DNA of 64,000 bases from Phaeosaccion multiseriatum (lineage: Eukaryota > Ochrophyta, other classes), in NCBI GenBank assembly GCA_965112735.1, contig OZ218953.1, positions 3,224,001 through 3,288,000 of the forward strand. The letters run 5' to 3'. Positions 1 through 9,867 of this stretch are shown in pieces. Numbering within the stretch: position 1 is the first letter of the stretch; each line of letters starts with the position of its first letter. Made by a program: the position numbers and the translations under genes. Below the pieces are notes generated by a model. The model was not told the DNA's origin. It was given only the letters and a program-made list of their open reading frames with translations, and did no database searches.

Positions 1-248
1 CCACGGTCACTGGGAGGCTGCCTAGAGGCGGGCTATAGGCCGCCTAGGGCTGAAAAGTGAGCGGCCTAGAGCGGCCGGAGGCCGCCGGCCTAGGCCTATT
101 TCGGCCGAAGGCCGAGCGGCCTAGCTTGCACGGGGCCGATACTACTACTTGTAGTAAAACAAAAACCAAAAAAAGCGTCGTACCTGTGAGCAGCGGATTC
201 GATCCTATTAAGTCAATAAGTCATATTTTCTTGTCGTCGTAGGCGGGA
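1..248. repeat. GGCCTA-word repeat island and 5' flank of the PPR gene
   Basis: Bases 1-150 are built from degenerate self-complementary words (GGCCTAGGCC, CGGCCGAAGGCCG, GCGGCCTAG) that can fold on themselves. The same vocabulary recurs at 45410-45505 and 46077-46210. The left edge is cut by the window, so no terminal inverted repeat can be shown here. Bases 150-248 are AT-richer and presumably hold the promoter and 5' UTR of the PPR gene; no distinct motif was recognised. Confidence 0.5.
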
Positions 249-2669
249 ATGAAGCCCCTTTGGAAGACGCAGGACACTCCGCCCCCCTTGATGGGCTTCA
301 TTTCCCCAGCAGCAGGATATGCGGCCGGTGGATATGGCTCTTCTGCTACTTCTTTCACAGGCTCGCGGGGAAGAAGCGTCTCTGCCTCCTCGGCACATCC
401 TCCTGTGGCAAAACAGAACTCCTTCCGCGAGGAGGAGCGATGGCCGACTCATTCGCTCCTTCTTGAATCCAGGGGTGGTACGGGAGGGACATGGCAGGGA
501 CGAGGATCTGGGCGAGGCCAGCGAATAGAGTTGACCAAAGCGATCCAGAGACATGCGAAAATGCGCGACTGGAGAGGGATTGCGAGAGTGATTGGGGAGG
601 CGAAAGCCGCAGGGACTGAGATGGACATAATTTCGTACAACGCTGCCATTTCTGGGGTGGGAAAAGCTGGGCGCTGGAAGGGTGCGCTTGCCCTACTCGC
701 TGAGATGAAGGCAAGTGGTCTCCAACCCGATGTCATCACGTACAGCTCTGCGATTTCTGCTTGTGGCAAGGCAGGAGAGCACGAGAAGGCGCTTGACTTA
801 CTGGATGAGATGCAGAGGAAAGGACTTCAACCGAATGTAATTACGTACAGCTCCGCAATTACTGCTTGTGGCAATGCGGAAGAGCACGAGAAGGCGCTTG
901 CCTTGCTGACGAAGATGCGAAGGGAAGGACTTCAACCCAATGACATCTCGTACAGCTCTGCGATTACTGCTTGTGGCAACGCAGGGGAGTATGAGAAGGC
1001 GCTTGACTTGTTGGAGGAGATGCGCAGCGAAGGTCTTCAACCCAATGTCATCACGTACAACTCTGCGATTACTGCTTGTGGCAATAGAGGCCAGCACGCG
1101 AAGGCCCTTGACTTGCTCAATGAGATGCGGAGGGAAGAGCTTGAACCCAATGTCGTCTCATACAGCTCTACGATTACTGCATGTGGCAATGCAGGGGAGC
1201 ATGAGAAGGCCCTTGGCTTGCTGAAAGAGATGCGGAGGGGAGGCCTTCAACCCGATGTCATCACGTACAACTCTGCGATTTCTGCTTGTGCCAAGGCAGG
1301 GCAGCATGAGAAGGCGCTTGCCTTGCTGAAGGAGATGCGCAGGGAGGGCCTTCTACCCGATGGATTCTCGTACAGCTCTGCTATTTCTGCTTGTGGCAAT
1401 GCAGAAGAGCACGAGGAGGCGCTTGCCTTGCTGAAGGAGATGCGCAGGGAAGGGCTCCAACTCAATGAAGTCTCGTACAACTCTGCGATTACTGCTTGTG
1501 GGAATGCAGGAGAGTACGAGAAGGCGCTCGACTTGCTCGAGGAGATGCGCAGGGAAGGGCTTCACCCCAATGAGATATCGTACAACTCTGCGATTTCTGC
1601 TTGTGGGAAGGCAAGAAAGTACGAGAAGGCGCTGGAATTGCTGGCGGAGATGGGGAGAGAAGGGCTTCAACCTGATGTCATTGCGTACAGCTCTGCGATT
1701 TCTGCTTGTGGGAAGGCAGGAGAGCACGAGAAGGCGCTTGATTTGCTGGAGGGTATGGGCAGGGAAGGGCTTCTACCCAATGAAATCTCGTATAATTCTG
1801 CTATTACTGCGTGTGGCAATGTAGGAGAGTACGGGAAGGCGCTTGACTTGTTGGAGGAGATGCGCAGGGAAGGGCTTCAACCCGATGAAATCTCGTACAA
1901 TGCTGCAATCACTGCTTGTGGCAATGCAGGAGAGCATGGGAAGGCGCTTGACTTGCTGGAGGGCATGCGTAGGGAAGGGCTTCAACCCGATGAAATCTCG
2001 TACAACTCTGCGATAGCTGCTTGTGGGCATGCAAGAGAGCATGAGAAGGCGCTTGTTTTGCTGAAGGAGATGCGCAGGGAAGGGCTTCACCTCGATGAAA
2101 TCTCCTATGACTCTGTGATTACTTCTTGTGGGCATGCAGGCGAGCACGAGAAGGCGCTTGCCTTGCTGAAGGACATGCGGAAGGAAGGGCTTCAACCTGA
2201 TGTCATTACGTACAGCTTTGTGATTTCTGCTTGTGCCAAGGCAGGGCAGCATGAGAATGCGCTTAAGTTGGTGAAGGAGATGCGCGCAGAAGGCATTGAG
2301 CCCGATGATGTGATCTACAGATCCACTATCGATATCCTGTCCGTGCACGAGCAATGGAGCTTGGCCGACGGCGTGTACGCAGAGGCCATCGCACACAGTG
2401 TAATGTCGCATTGGGAGAAGGGCGAGAAAGGGAAAGTCATGGACTTGCACGAGCACTCGGTGTGGACCGCCAAGGCCGCCCTTCGCTACGCTCTCCACGT
2501 GGAGAAGGCGAAAGGCAGGATCACTGTCATCACCGGGCGAGGCCGTGGTAGCGTGGGCGGTATCAGCGTGCTGAAGCCTGCGGTGCTGGCGTACCTCAAC
2601 GAAGAGCTCGGACTCCCCGCCTCAGGGCAAGGCAGCAACGAGGGCCGTGTGACTTTCAAGGCAGGATAG
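249..2669 (+). CDS. PPR-SMR protein (P-class pentatricopeptide repeats plus C-terminal Smr domain)
   Basis: Single uninterrupted 806-aa reading frame. Residues ~1-100 form a basic, Ser/Gly-rich presequence, consistent with an organelle-targeted RNA-binding protein. Sixteen consecutive 35-residue PPR motifs of the form V-I-T-Y-S/N-S-A-I-x-A-C-G-x-A-x-E-H-E-K-A follow from about residue 125, plus one decayed seventeenth motif. The C-terminal ~100 residues carry the Smr signature D-L-H-x-x-S-x-x-x-A and a G-R-G-R-G-S loop. PPR-SMR proteins bind specific organelle transcripts; the Smr domain is often a nuclease or nucleic-acid-binding module. The repeats are very similar to each other at DNA level, indicating recent internal amplification or homogenisation. 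Plastid versus mitochondrion cannot be decided from the presequence. Confidence 0.93.
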   Translation: MKPLWKTQDTPPPLMGFISPAAGYAAGGYGSSATSFTGSRGRSVSASSAHPPVAKQNSFREEERWPTHSLLLESRGGTGGTWQGRGSGRGQRIELTKAIQRHAKMRDWRGIARVIGEAKAAGTEMDIISYNAAISGVGKAGRWKGALALLAEMKASGLQPDVITYSSAISACGKAGEHEKALDLLDEMQRKGLQPNVITYSSAITACGNAEEHEKALALLTKMRREGLQPNDISYSSAITACGNAGEYEKALDLLEEMRSEGLQPNVITYNSAITACGNRGQHAKALDLLNEMRREELEPNVVSYSSTITACGNAGEHEKALGLLKEMRRGGLQPDVITYNSAISACAKAGQHEKALALLKEMRREGLLPDGFSYSSAISACGNAEEHEEALALLKEMRREGLQLNEVSYNSAITACGNAGEYEKALDLLEEMRREGLHPNEISYNSAISACGKARKYEKALELLAEMGREGLQPDVIAYSSAISACGKAGEHEKALDLLEGMGREGLLPNEISYNSAITACGNVGEYGKALDLLEEMRREGLQPDEISYNAAITACGNAGEHGKALDLLEGMRREGLQPDEISYNSAIAACGHAREHEKALVLLKEMRREGLHLDEISYDSVITSCGHAGEHEKALALLKDMRKEGLQPDVITYSFVISACAKAGQHENALKLVKEMRAEGIEPDDVIYRSTIDILSVHEQWSLADGVYAEAIAHSVMSHWEKGEKGKVMDLHEHSVWTAKAALRYALHVEKAKGRITVITGRGRGSVGGISVLKPAVLAYLNEELGLPASGQGSNEGRVTFKAG

Positions 2670-3554
2670 GTGTCTATCGGTAGAGACGACTGAGGGCACA
2701 GACACATCAATACCCTAAGCTGTGAGAATCAAGGGGGAATAGTGTTTGGGAGTCCGGAACCATATATTTGTCAGCCAAGTAACGTACGATGCTTTTTGCC
2801 CAAGAGGCATCGCAGCAGACCAGTGGACTAGGCACACGTCATCTCCACTTCAATTCTGATGATTCTTTGTGCACAGAAGATGGCAAGGCAGCCGAAGGAC
2901 TGTAGGTGGTGGTCCAGCGAATTGGGTCCACTGCCACGACCCCAGGTGCTGCTGCTGCTGCTGCTGCTAGGGGCTCGATTCCATGACTGCACTACTCGCA
3001 GCTCTGCAAAGCAACCCTTCACGTTCGTTTCCGCATCCCGGAGCTCGCTTGCCCCCACTTTCTGCACGTAACGAGTCTTTTAAGTGGCGAGATGTCCTGC
3101 GCCGTGATCAAGACCAAACCCCTTTGGCTGCCATCTTTCCATCTCCGTTGCCACCTTTGAGAAGTAGGCTGCTGCTGGTCCTCCTCAAGACCAACCAACC
3201 GAGAGAAGAAGTGTGCGGCACAGCTCGCTCGGAGCAATGATGCCTGGCGCCCAGTCGCCAGTTGTCGGTCCGACTTGGACAAGCAGAAGCCTCGGCTTGA
3301 TCGGTCAATCGATCGCTCATGGCACTCTAGCTCTCTCCTCCTCGATGAAGCACGACGCTTTGGAAGTGAGTCTCTTTGCGCAACAAACTGAAACTGTCGC
3401 CTCGCTGCCGGTGGGAGTGACACCCCGCTCCAAGGTTGCGAGCAGCTGCAAGGGAGATGGGTGCTTGATGCCGCTTGCTTGCATCGCAAACACACACAAT
3501 TCACCGCCCGAGGGAAATTCCAATCTCATGTCCTCTCTGCCTGTGCAAAGTCTC
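2670..3554. other. intergenic region, PPR gene to WDR53 gene
   Basis: No supportable gene. It separates the 3' end of the PPR gene from the 3' end of the convergent WDR53 homologue, so both terminators should lie here. It holds a short (CTG)n run at about 2948-2969. Open frames are short and lack recognisable domains. Confidence 0.5.
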
Positions 3555-4347
3555 TCATCCGCGCCATGTGTATACCGACAGAGTGGGGCTCGTGTCTGCG
3601 ATGACGATAGAAGGGAAGGCGTTGCTACCTCCCGCTGGCGGAGAGGGTGTAGACGGTGCAGCCCTTTCTCCGCCCTCGCCTTGACCTCCTCCTCCTCCTC
3701 CTCCGCCGCCGCCGCCGCCGCCGCCGCGAGTGCAACAGCAGCAGTTGGGCTTGTAATGCAAGCGCACAGAGGCCACTGGAGAGATTACCCCCCCTGACGG
3801 GTCGAGGATAGAAGTGGATGATGCAGTTTTCGAGCTGCTTCCCCCTTTTCCTTTACCTTTGCCCTTGCCTTTCCCCTTGCCTTTCCCCTTGCCCTTCTTC
3901 CGCCCCTTCCCCCCTCCTCCCGACGCCACACGTGGTGGTGGTGTTGGGGGCACTGCGGCCTCTTCCGCAAAGGCCTCCTCCTCCTCCTTCTCCTCCTCCT
4001 CGCCCCTGCCGTCTGCCAACGCAGCATCATCCACATGACATGTTTCTCCTTCCTCGCCCCCCACTGCTGCCGCGGCGCTCCACAGACACAGCTGAAAGTC
4101 GTTCCCCGCGGAGACGAGAAGGGGGGCACAAGAGGTATGAAGGGTGTCGCAAGATACTCCGACGGCGGTGGTAGCAGCGGCAGTCCCAACGGTAGCGTCT
4201 GGCAGGAAGCTCACACACGCGACGGGGGCAGAGTGACCCAAACCCCTGTCCGTGCACAACAACGTGGCACAAAACAAAGCAAGATGTTCCAACCAATTCG
4301 TTTGAGTGTGTGTGGATATGTCTCTTTGAGAGTGTGTGGGGGGGGGC

Positions 4348-4395
<48 letters not shown>

Positions 4396-4400
4396 TGTGG

Positions 4401-4431
<31 letters not shown>

Positions 4432-6263
4432 GGTGTGGGTGTGTGGGTGTGTGTGTGTGTGTGTGTGCAAGGACTGACAAGTGAAAATTGCCAACAAAAT
4501 GCCTGTACCAATGCCAAACGCGCCGCCCCCCACGCCCAACCGCACCTCGTGGTGAAGCTCCGCTGCCTACAGTCGAAGAGAGCCAGAGATCCATCCCCCA
4601 GGCCCGCCGCCAGCAACCGCCCGTCCGTTGAGTAGCTCAGGGAGTGCACGAAGGGCGGGTTCAGCACCTGAGCGGAACTGTAGGAGCTCGATGTTGCCTT
4701 GTCCCCTGTGGGACGTTAAGGGAGACACGTGAGACACAGTGAGTGAGCAAGTATATGCAGGCAGGTAGGCTGGAAATGGGTAGGCACTTTCAGAGCGAAA
4801 GGGGCAGGCTAGATAAGGCGCGGTGTGTGTGTGCATGTGCGTATGTGGAGGAGAGGAGGGGCAATGTGTGTAGGTGTTCACTCGTCCGTAGCCGTGCGAG
4901 GACAAGGGAGGGTGGGAGGCCGACGCAACTGGGCAAGAAGTACGGAGACTTCTTACTGACTGACTGACTGACTGACCTGCGGCGGCGGGTAAATCCTGCT
5001 GCAAATTGTACTTCCTGAGGATCTTGCCCGAGCTGAAGTCCCACCATGCCAGGGAGCTGTCCAGTCCTCCAGAGGTCATTTCCCTGATTCGAGGCACAGC
5101 AAGCAGTGCGGGGGGCAATCCTTAGAACACACCCTCCCCACCCTACTCCTTGCCTCATGGCCATAACACACCAGGAGGCTGACGGCCTGAAGGCCACGCT
5201 GCTGGCGATGTTGTCGTGCCCCCTGCTAAGGACTCTGTGTCTGGCCTTGGTGCAGAGGTTGTGCACGTAGGCTGTTCCCGAGTCGTCAACCGCTGCCAAA
5301 TACCCTCTGATGATGGGGGAAGGGGGGAAGCGCCGGAGGGGTGGGGGGGGGGGGGCGACCGGTCGGATTAGGAGGTCCCACAGAGAGAGAGAGAGAGTGG
5401 GAGAGAGAAACCCACCGAGAGGGAGACGGAGAGAGATAGAGAAGTAACGAGGACGCCTATACGAAAGACAGGGCCATCCGCGGGGGCCCACATACCCAAT
5501 CCTCCTTCTCAGCTCACCCCTTGTGGTGGATTGCGATGGCGTTGATCTCGTCCTCTGTGCTCAGCCACTCCTCCTCCACGCTCCGTATCATGACTGCTCT
5601 GAGGAGGGTGAGAGCGAGGCATGGGGCAGGGTTTCATCAAACCAACGGCCACAAGTGCTCAGGTGGGGCAGGATGGAGCTTGGTATATCCCCACCCTCTC
5701 CTCTCTGCTCAAACACCTGTTTCAGCCACTCACCCCTCTGTCCGTAAGTCGAAGCTCCGCACACTGTTGCCAGCTGCCACGAACAAGGAGTGCTCCGAGC
5801 AGGGATGAAAGGCCAAGCTGGTCACGGGTTCCCCTTCAAAGCAGCTCCAGATGCACTGCACTGCTCTTTGCGGGGCTCTCAGATCCCACACCCTCACCGT
5901 ACTGTCCTCCCCTCCCGAAGCCACGGTGTGCTCTCCAAAGGGACTACTGCAACAGGTGTATACTTCCTTCGTATGGCCCTTCAGGCTGCCAGTTAGCGAA
6001 AGCAGAGGGGGGGAGCTGGCATCTTCTATTGGTGTGCTCTCTTCTCCCTCTTCTTTTGGTGTGCTCTCTGCTCCCTCAAGCTGTGCCGTTGGCAGTGGGG
6101 GGCTGCCAGAAGCTTCATCTGCACTACCTTCTCCCTCTCTGGCGCCCACGCTGCTGTCTCCTCCATCAGCGTGGCCTTCCATGAAGCAGATGGGGGGGAG
6201 GGGGGGAGGGGGCCGCGATGATTTCATGACATTTGTGAGGCAAGAGTTGGTTCTCTGATACAT
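3555..6263 (-). CDS. WDR53: WDR53-like WD40-repeat protein
   Basis: Six exons on the minus strand: 6263-5734, 5598-5518, 5306-5172, 5083-4977, 4705-4546, 4245-3555; 567 aa, all phases closing. WD40 blades are visible (GHTKEVYTCCSSP..STVRVWDLR; SRGHDNIASSVAFRP; VLNPPFVHSLSYSTDGRLLAAG). Order and linkers follow animal WDR53: an E-I-N-A-I block before the second blade, the VLNP..HSLS segment, a basic low-complexity insert (here a lysine/glycine run), and a terminal SIVIADTSPTLSVY. WDR53 is a predicted substrate receptor of DDB1-CUL4 ubiquitin ligases (family knowledge). Start codon is uncertain: in-frame Met at 6263 or later, e.g. near residue 28 (MEGHADGG). Intron 5 carries the long (CA)n tract. 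The start lies 155 bp from the divergent flavoenzyme gene. Confidence 0.85.
4351..4469. repeat. (GT)n/(CA)n microsatellite in WDR53 intron 5
   Basis: About 120 bp of almost uninterrupted GT dinucleotides with a few GGT interruptions. It lies between the exons ending at 4546 and starting at 4245 of the minus-strand WDR53 homologue. Confidence 0.95.
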
Positions 6264-6418
6264 ATTTATTCAAATCTTCCCGATCTCCCGAAACAAAAAC
6301 CCGCCCCCCTCTTTTTCTTCATCTTCCCACCGCTACACTCCTTCCCTCCGTTTGCCCCACCAAACTCGTCCCTCTCCTTTGCGTCTGCTTTACCTTCGCG
6401 AGAGTGGTGAGATCGGGG
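6264..6418. promoter_or_regulatory. probable bidirectional promoter (WDR53-like / PNPOx-FNR fusion)
   Basis: Only 155 bp separate the two divergent start codons, so promoters and both 5' UTRs should overlap here. The interval is pyrimidine-rich on the plus strand. No TATA box or named factor site was recognised; the assignment rests on geometry. Confidence 0.45.
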
Positions 6419-7658
6419 ATGGGATTCACATATCATGCAGGGAAAAAGGCTGTGCAAGAGGCGGAAGGCGTAGTTGAGGAGGCTGCGGATATCCTCCACA
6501 AGGGGTGGATAGGGCAGCACATCAGCGCGAGTGGAGAGGCTCTGATGAAGAGCCAGCAAGAGGTGCGTGCCCTCTGAAGTTGGTGCTGCGCATCTCTTTT
6601 CTTTCCCTTATTTTTGTTGACACACCAGCAGAGAGAAATTGTTTGGTTAAAACATGTTGCGAGAAGGAGGAGAGGGGTCAGGGGAAGAGGGGAGAAGGAT
6701 GAGGTTCTTCTTCAGCTCTTGCGTTAACCCCCTCACGCACTCTGTCCCTCCATCTCCCTCTCCCACTCCCTCTCTTTCTCACACACTCGCTCACCCGTCC
6801 CCTCCCTCCCTCCCTGCCTCCCTGCCTCCCTCCTAAGGTTTTCGTAACCTCAGTCCACCCGGATACTGGCGATATATGGGTCTCCGCTCTCTACGGAAGA
6901 AAGGGATTCATCCAGTACCTTCCGCCTGCTGAGGGAAGCAGCGATAAGGTCCTTCTGGTGGTGGACGTCAATCGCACCAACGTCGCTGCTGACAGCAGCG
7001 CTGCTGGCAGCAGCAACAGCAGCGAGGGGATGAGCTGGAGAGGCGACCCTTTTCTCGACGGCGTCAGGCTTCCGGGCTCCGCCGTAGGTATGCTTCTCAT
7101 GGACCACGCGCTCATAAAGAGGTACCGCATCGACGGCCGCACCGTTACCCCCTTGGCGGCCGAACAACAGCAAATGAGAGTGAGCGTGACGTGCGCCATG
7201 GGCAACTGTCCCAAGTACGTGCAGAAGAAGGGTTTGGTGTCGGATGAAGGCCCTCGGCAGCCCAACGACGTTGTCTCTGTGAGTCGTTCGGAGCAGCTCA
7301 CATCCTTCCAGCGGGAGTGGATCACCTCGTCGGACTTCTTCATCCTGGGCACTGCTGCTCCTGGAAAAGATGGAGATAGCTACGGCGCCGATGCCAGCAA
7401 CAGAGGAGGCCACCCGGGTTTCGTGCAGGTGTGTGCGTGGCTGGGGGGTTGTGGGTGTTGGTGGAAGTAGTAGTATAGACTAAACGAAGCAACCAAGACA
7501 ATGGGCGGTGGTGGTGGGGTGACGTTGATCTCTTTTTACTTTGGAAGCCTCCATCTACGAGTTGCAAGCGTGAAGCACCAGTCTGCCTCCACATCCGTCC
7601 GGCTCCGGCCGCATCTGACTCGGTCCATCTCCACACACCCCTTTGACTTGCTGGTGGG

Positions 7659-7704
<46 letters not shown>

Positions 7705-9437
7705 CATACCTGATCGCCGGCACACACCAGGTGTCGAATCCGAAGACCATCATCTTCCCAGACTTCAGGGGTAACAACATCTACCTCTCCCTCGGCAACA
7801 TCCACGCCTACCCAAGGTGTGGGCTTCTCCTTATCAATCGCTCCAATGGCGACATGCTCCAGATCACGGGGCGGGCCGAGATACAGAGGGGAGACAATGC
7901 CGGGGGAAACGGGACCAAGTCTGTGAAGGTGGAGATTACCGAGGTGCGTCAAGTGACGGCAGCCTCGCCCCTCAGGATGAAGCACGTTGCCTTTAGTGAG
8001 TTCAACCCTCCCAACCCTCCCACGGCGCCGGTGGTGCCGGGGGGTCAGCATGGCGTCAGCAGAGTCAACGGCGATACTCCCAGTGGTCGCTCAAGTAGCA
8101 GGATCGCTGTGTCAGTGCTCCAAGTGGCGAGCATCACGCCTGCCAGCGAGGGTGTCAAGCATTTCCGATTCTCTCCAGTGGTACTGGACGGGTCGACTTC
8201 TGTACCGAAGCTCGCTTTCCTACCGGGTCAGTACGCTACCTTCGGCTTCGATCCCGCGCTGGCGGCGAGTAGTAGTCGTAGTGCTGCAGGAGGGGGAGCG
8301 GGACAGACTACTGACGAGCAGGCCTTGGCCGCGCCACCGAATCTTCGGGAGGGAGTGACGCGGAGCTGGACCATCACTGGCGGCCATCATCATGGCAGGG
8401 GGGAGCTTGAGATCACAGTGAAGAGAAAGAGGGGCGGCTTCGTGTCTGCGTGGATGCACGACAGCCTCCGTGAAGGTGACAAGGTTGCGTTCCGAGGGGT
8501 GGGAGGGGACTTTGTGCTGCCCCTCGACCTCGACCACCGCGACGAAAAAGAACAACGAGGAGGAAGGGGGAGAGAGACGAAGCAGCAGCAGCAGCAGCAG
8601 CAGCAGGAAGAGGAGGGGAGGGGAGAGTTTCTCGTGACCGCCCAGCACCACAGCCCGAAATACCTCTTTCTCTCCGCAGGGATTGGAGTGACGCCCATGG
8701 CCGCCCACGTGAGAAGGCTGAAGGCGAGGGCGGAGGTTGCAGGGGGCTGCACTACAGGAAGCGCGACGACGAGGAGCGTCGGCTGCGCCGGCTGCGACGA
8801 GACGAGGACCTCGTCAACAGAAGACGACGACGACTCGGAGGCTAGGTGCGAGAGGAGGAGGGAGAGGGGTCCGGGGCAGCAGCAGACTGGCCGTGATGAT
8901 CGTGTTGAGCAGCGACGAGGGGGAGGGCAGCGGTGGTCGTTTCCGAGCACGGTCATGCTTCACGCGTCCAAGACGGAGGGCGAGGTACCCTTTTTGACGG
9001 AGCTGCAGGAGCTCCACGACCGAGAGCCCGACTTTTACCTGCACGTCACCCTGACCCAACAGCAGCAGCAGCCTGACCAGCGGGGCGAGGAGACTGCGGG
9101 CCCGGCTTCGGCGACAGACCCTGACGTGGAGAGGGGTGGTGACACCACTGTCGCTCTGCCGCGGGCTGTAGTAGGCGGAGAGCGACAAGAGGCTGAGGCC
9201 TCAGCAACAGCAGCAGGAGAAGGAGGAGGAGGACGACGACGAGGAGGAGGAGGAGGAGGAGGAGGAAGGGGGTCCGGCAGAATCACCGCCGAGCTGCTGG
9301 GGCGGCTGGTGCCCGACGCTGCGGAGCGCCTAGTCTATCTGTGCGGGCCGGAGGGCTTCCAGCTGGCCATCGAACAGATTCTCAGGCGAGCAGGTGTTCC
9401 GGCTGCGAGCATACACACAGAGCACTTTTATTTTTGA
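6419..9437 (+). CDS. fused flavoprotein: PNPOx-like FMN-binding domain plus FNR-like NAD(P)H reductase domain
   Basis: Three exons, all phase 0: 6419-6562, 6838-7428, 7731-9437; 813 aa. The N-terminal ~330 residues show the pyridoxamine-5'-phosphate-oxidase-like split barrel (VFVTSVHPDTGDIWVSALYG; RVSVTCAMGNCPKYVQKK; SEQLTSFQREWITSSDFFILGTA; HPGFVQ then NIYLSLGNIHAYPRCGLLLIN). The C-terminal part is a ferredoxin-reductase-like module: flavin motif R-S-W-T-I, a GFVSAWMHDSL segment, nucleotide-binding YLFLSAGIGVTPM, and a terminal LVYLCGPEGF with an aromatic end. Electrons would pass from NAD(P)H through flavin to an unknown acceptor (inference). Long Gln, Arg/Glu and Gly runs are inserted between FNR subdomains. 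The gene sits back to back with the WDR53-like gene. Confidence 0.85.
7663..7702. repeat. (CT)n microsatellite in intron 2 of the flavoenzyme gene
   Basis: Uninterrupted TCTC run of about 40 bp, ending 28 bp before the AG acceptor at 7730. It forms the distal part of the polypyrimidine tract of that intron. Confidence 0.95.
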
Positions 9438-9867
9438 TTTACATCGTATGTACAGACAGTTGTATCGACCCCTGACACGCACTATCGCCCACATTCTCGA
9501 TAGCGAGCTATCGGCCGCGGCCACCGGCCGATAGCGGATAGCGGATCGGCTGGCGGATAGCACGTCGGCTGGCGCCGGCGATAGCGGATCGTGCGTCAGG
9601 GGTCGAAGTTGTACAGTAGCCATTTTTACTATTAGGCAGTGGAGATGGCACTAGAAGGTTCCCGCAACCCCGCTCACAAAAGAGACGAACACATCCTCTT
9701 TAGTAGAGCGAGGAGAATCTCGTGAAGGCTGCGATACTGCATATCATTAGGAGGTACCCGGCTCTATACTCTGATTCGTAAGCAGCTCTCTCCCCTACCC
9801 CTCTCGCACCCTTTCTTCGTACGTATCAGTAGCCCAGAATTGTCAACGGTTAGTTAGGAGGGAAAAG
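9438..9867. other. intergenic region, flavoenzyme to LP/FG/FN repeat gene
   Basis: Holds a 142-bp inverted-repeat element (9465-9606, annotated separately) only 27 bp after the flavoenzyme stop codon, so probably within its 3' UTR. The remainder, 9614-9867, is the presumed promoter of the next gene; no motif was recognised. Confidence 0.5.
9465..9606. mobile_element. short inverted-repeat (MITE-like) element with 7-bp target-site duplication
   Basis: The ends are inverted copies: TCGACCCCTGAC (9465-9476) and GTCAGGGGTCGA (9595-9606). The similarity extends inward with small gaps (ACGCACTATCGCC against GGCGATAGCGGATCGTGC). Both flanks carry the identical 7-mer AGTTGTA (9458-9464 and 9607-9613) in direct orientation, the expected footprint of a transposition event. 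The interior is made of overlapping words such as GATAGCGGAT and GGCTGGCG and has no coding capacity. Non-autonomous; no transposase is encoded in this window. Confidence 0.75.

Noticed and set aside
1773-2498. 241-codon minus-strand frame with internal repeats
   Set aside because: Antisense of the PPR array; its periodicity only mirrors the 105-bp PPR units.
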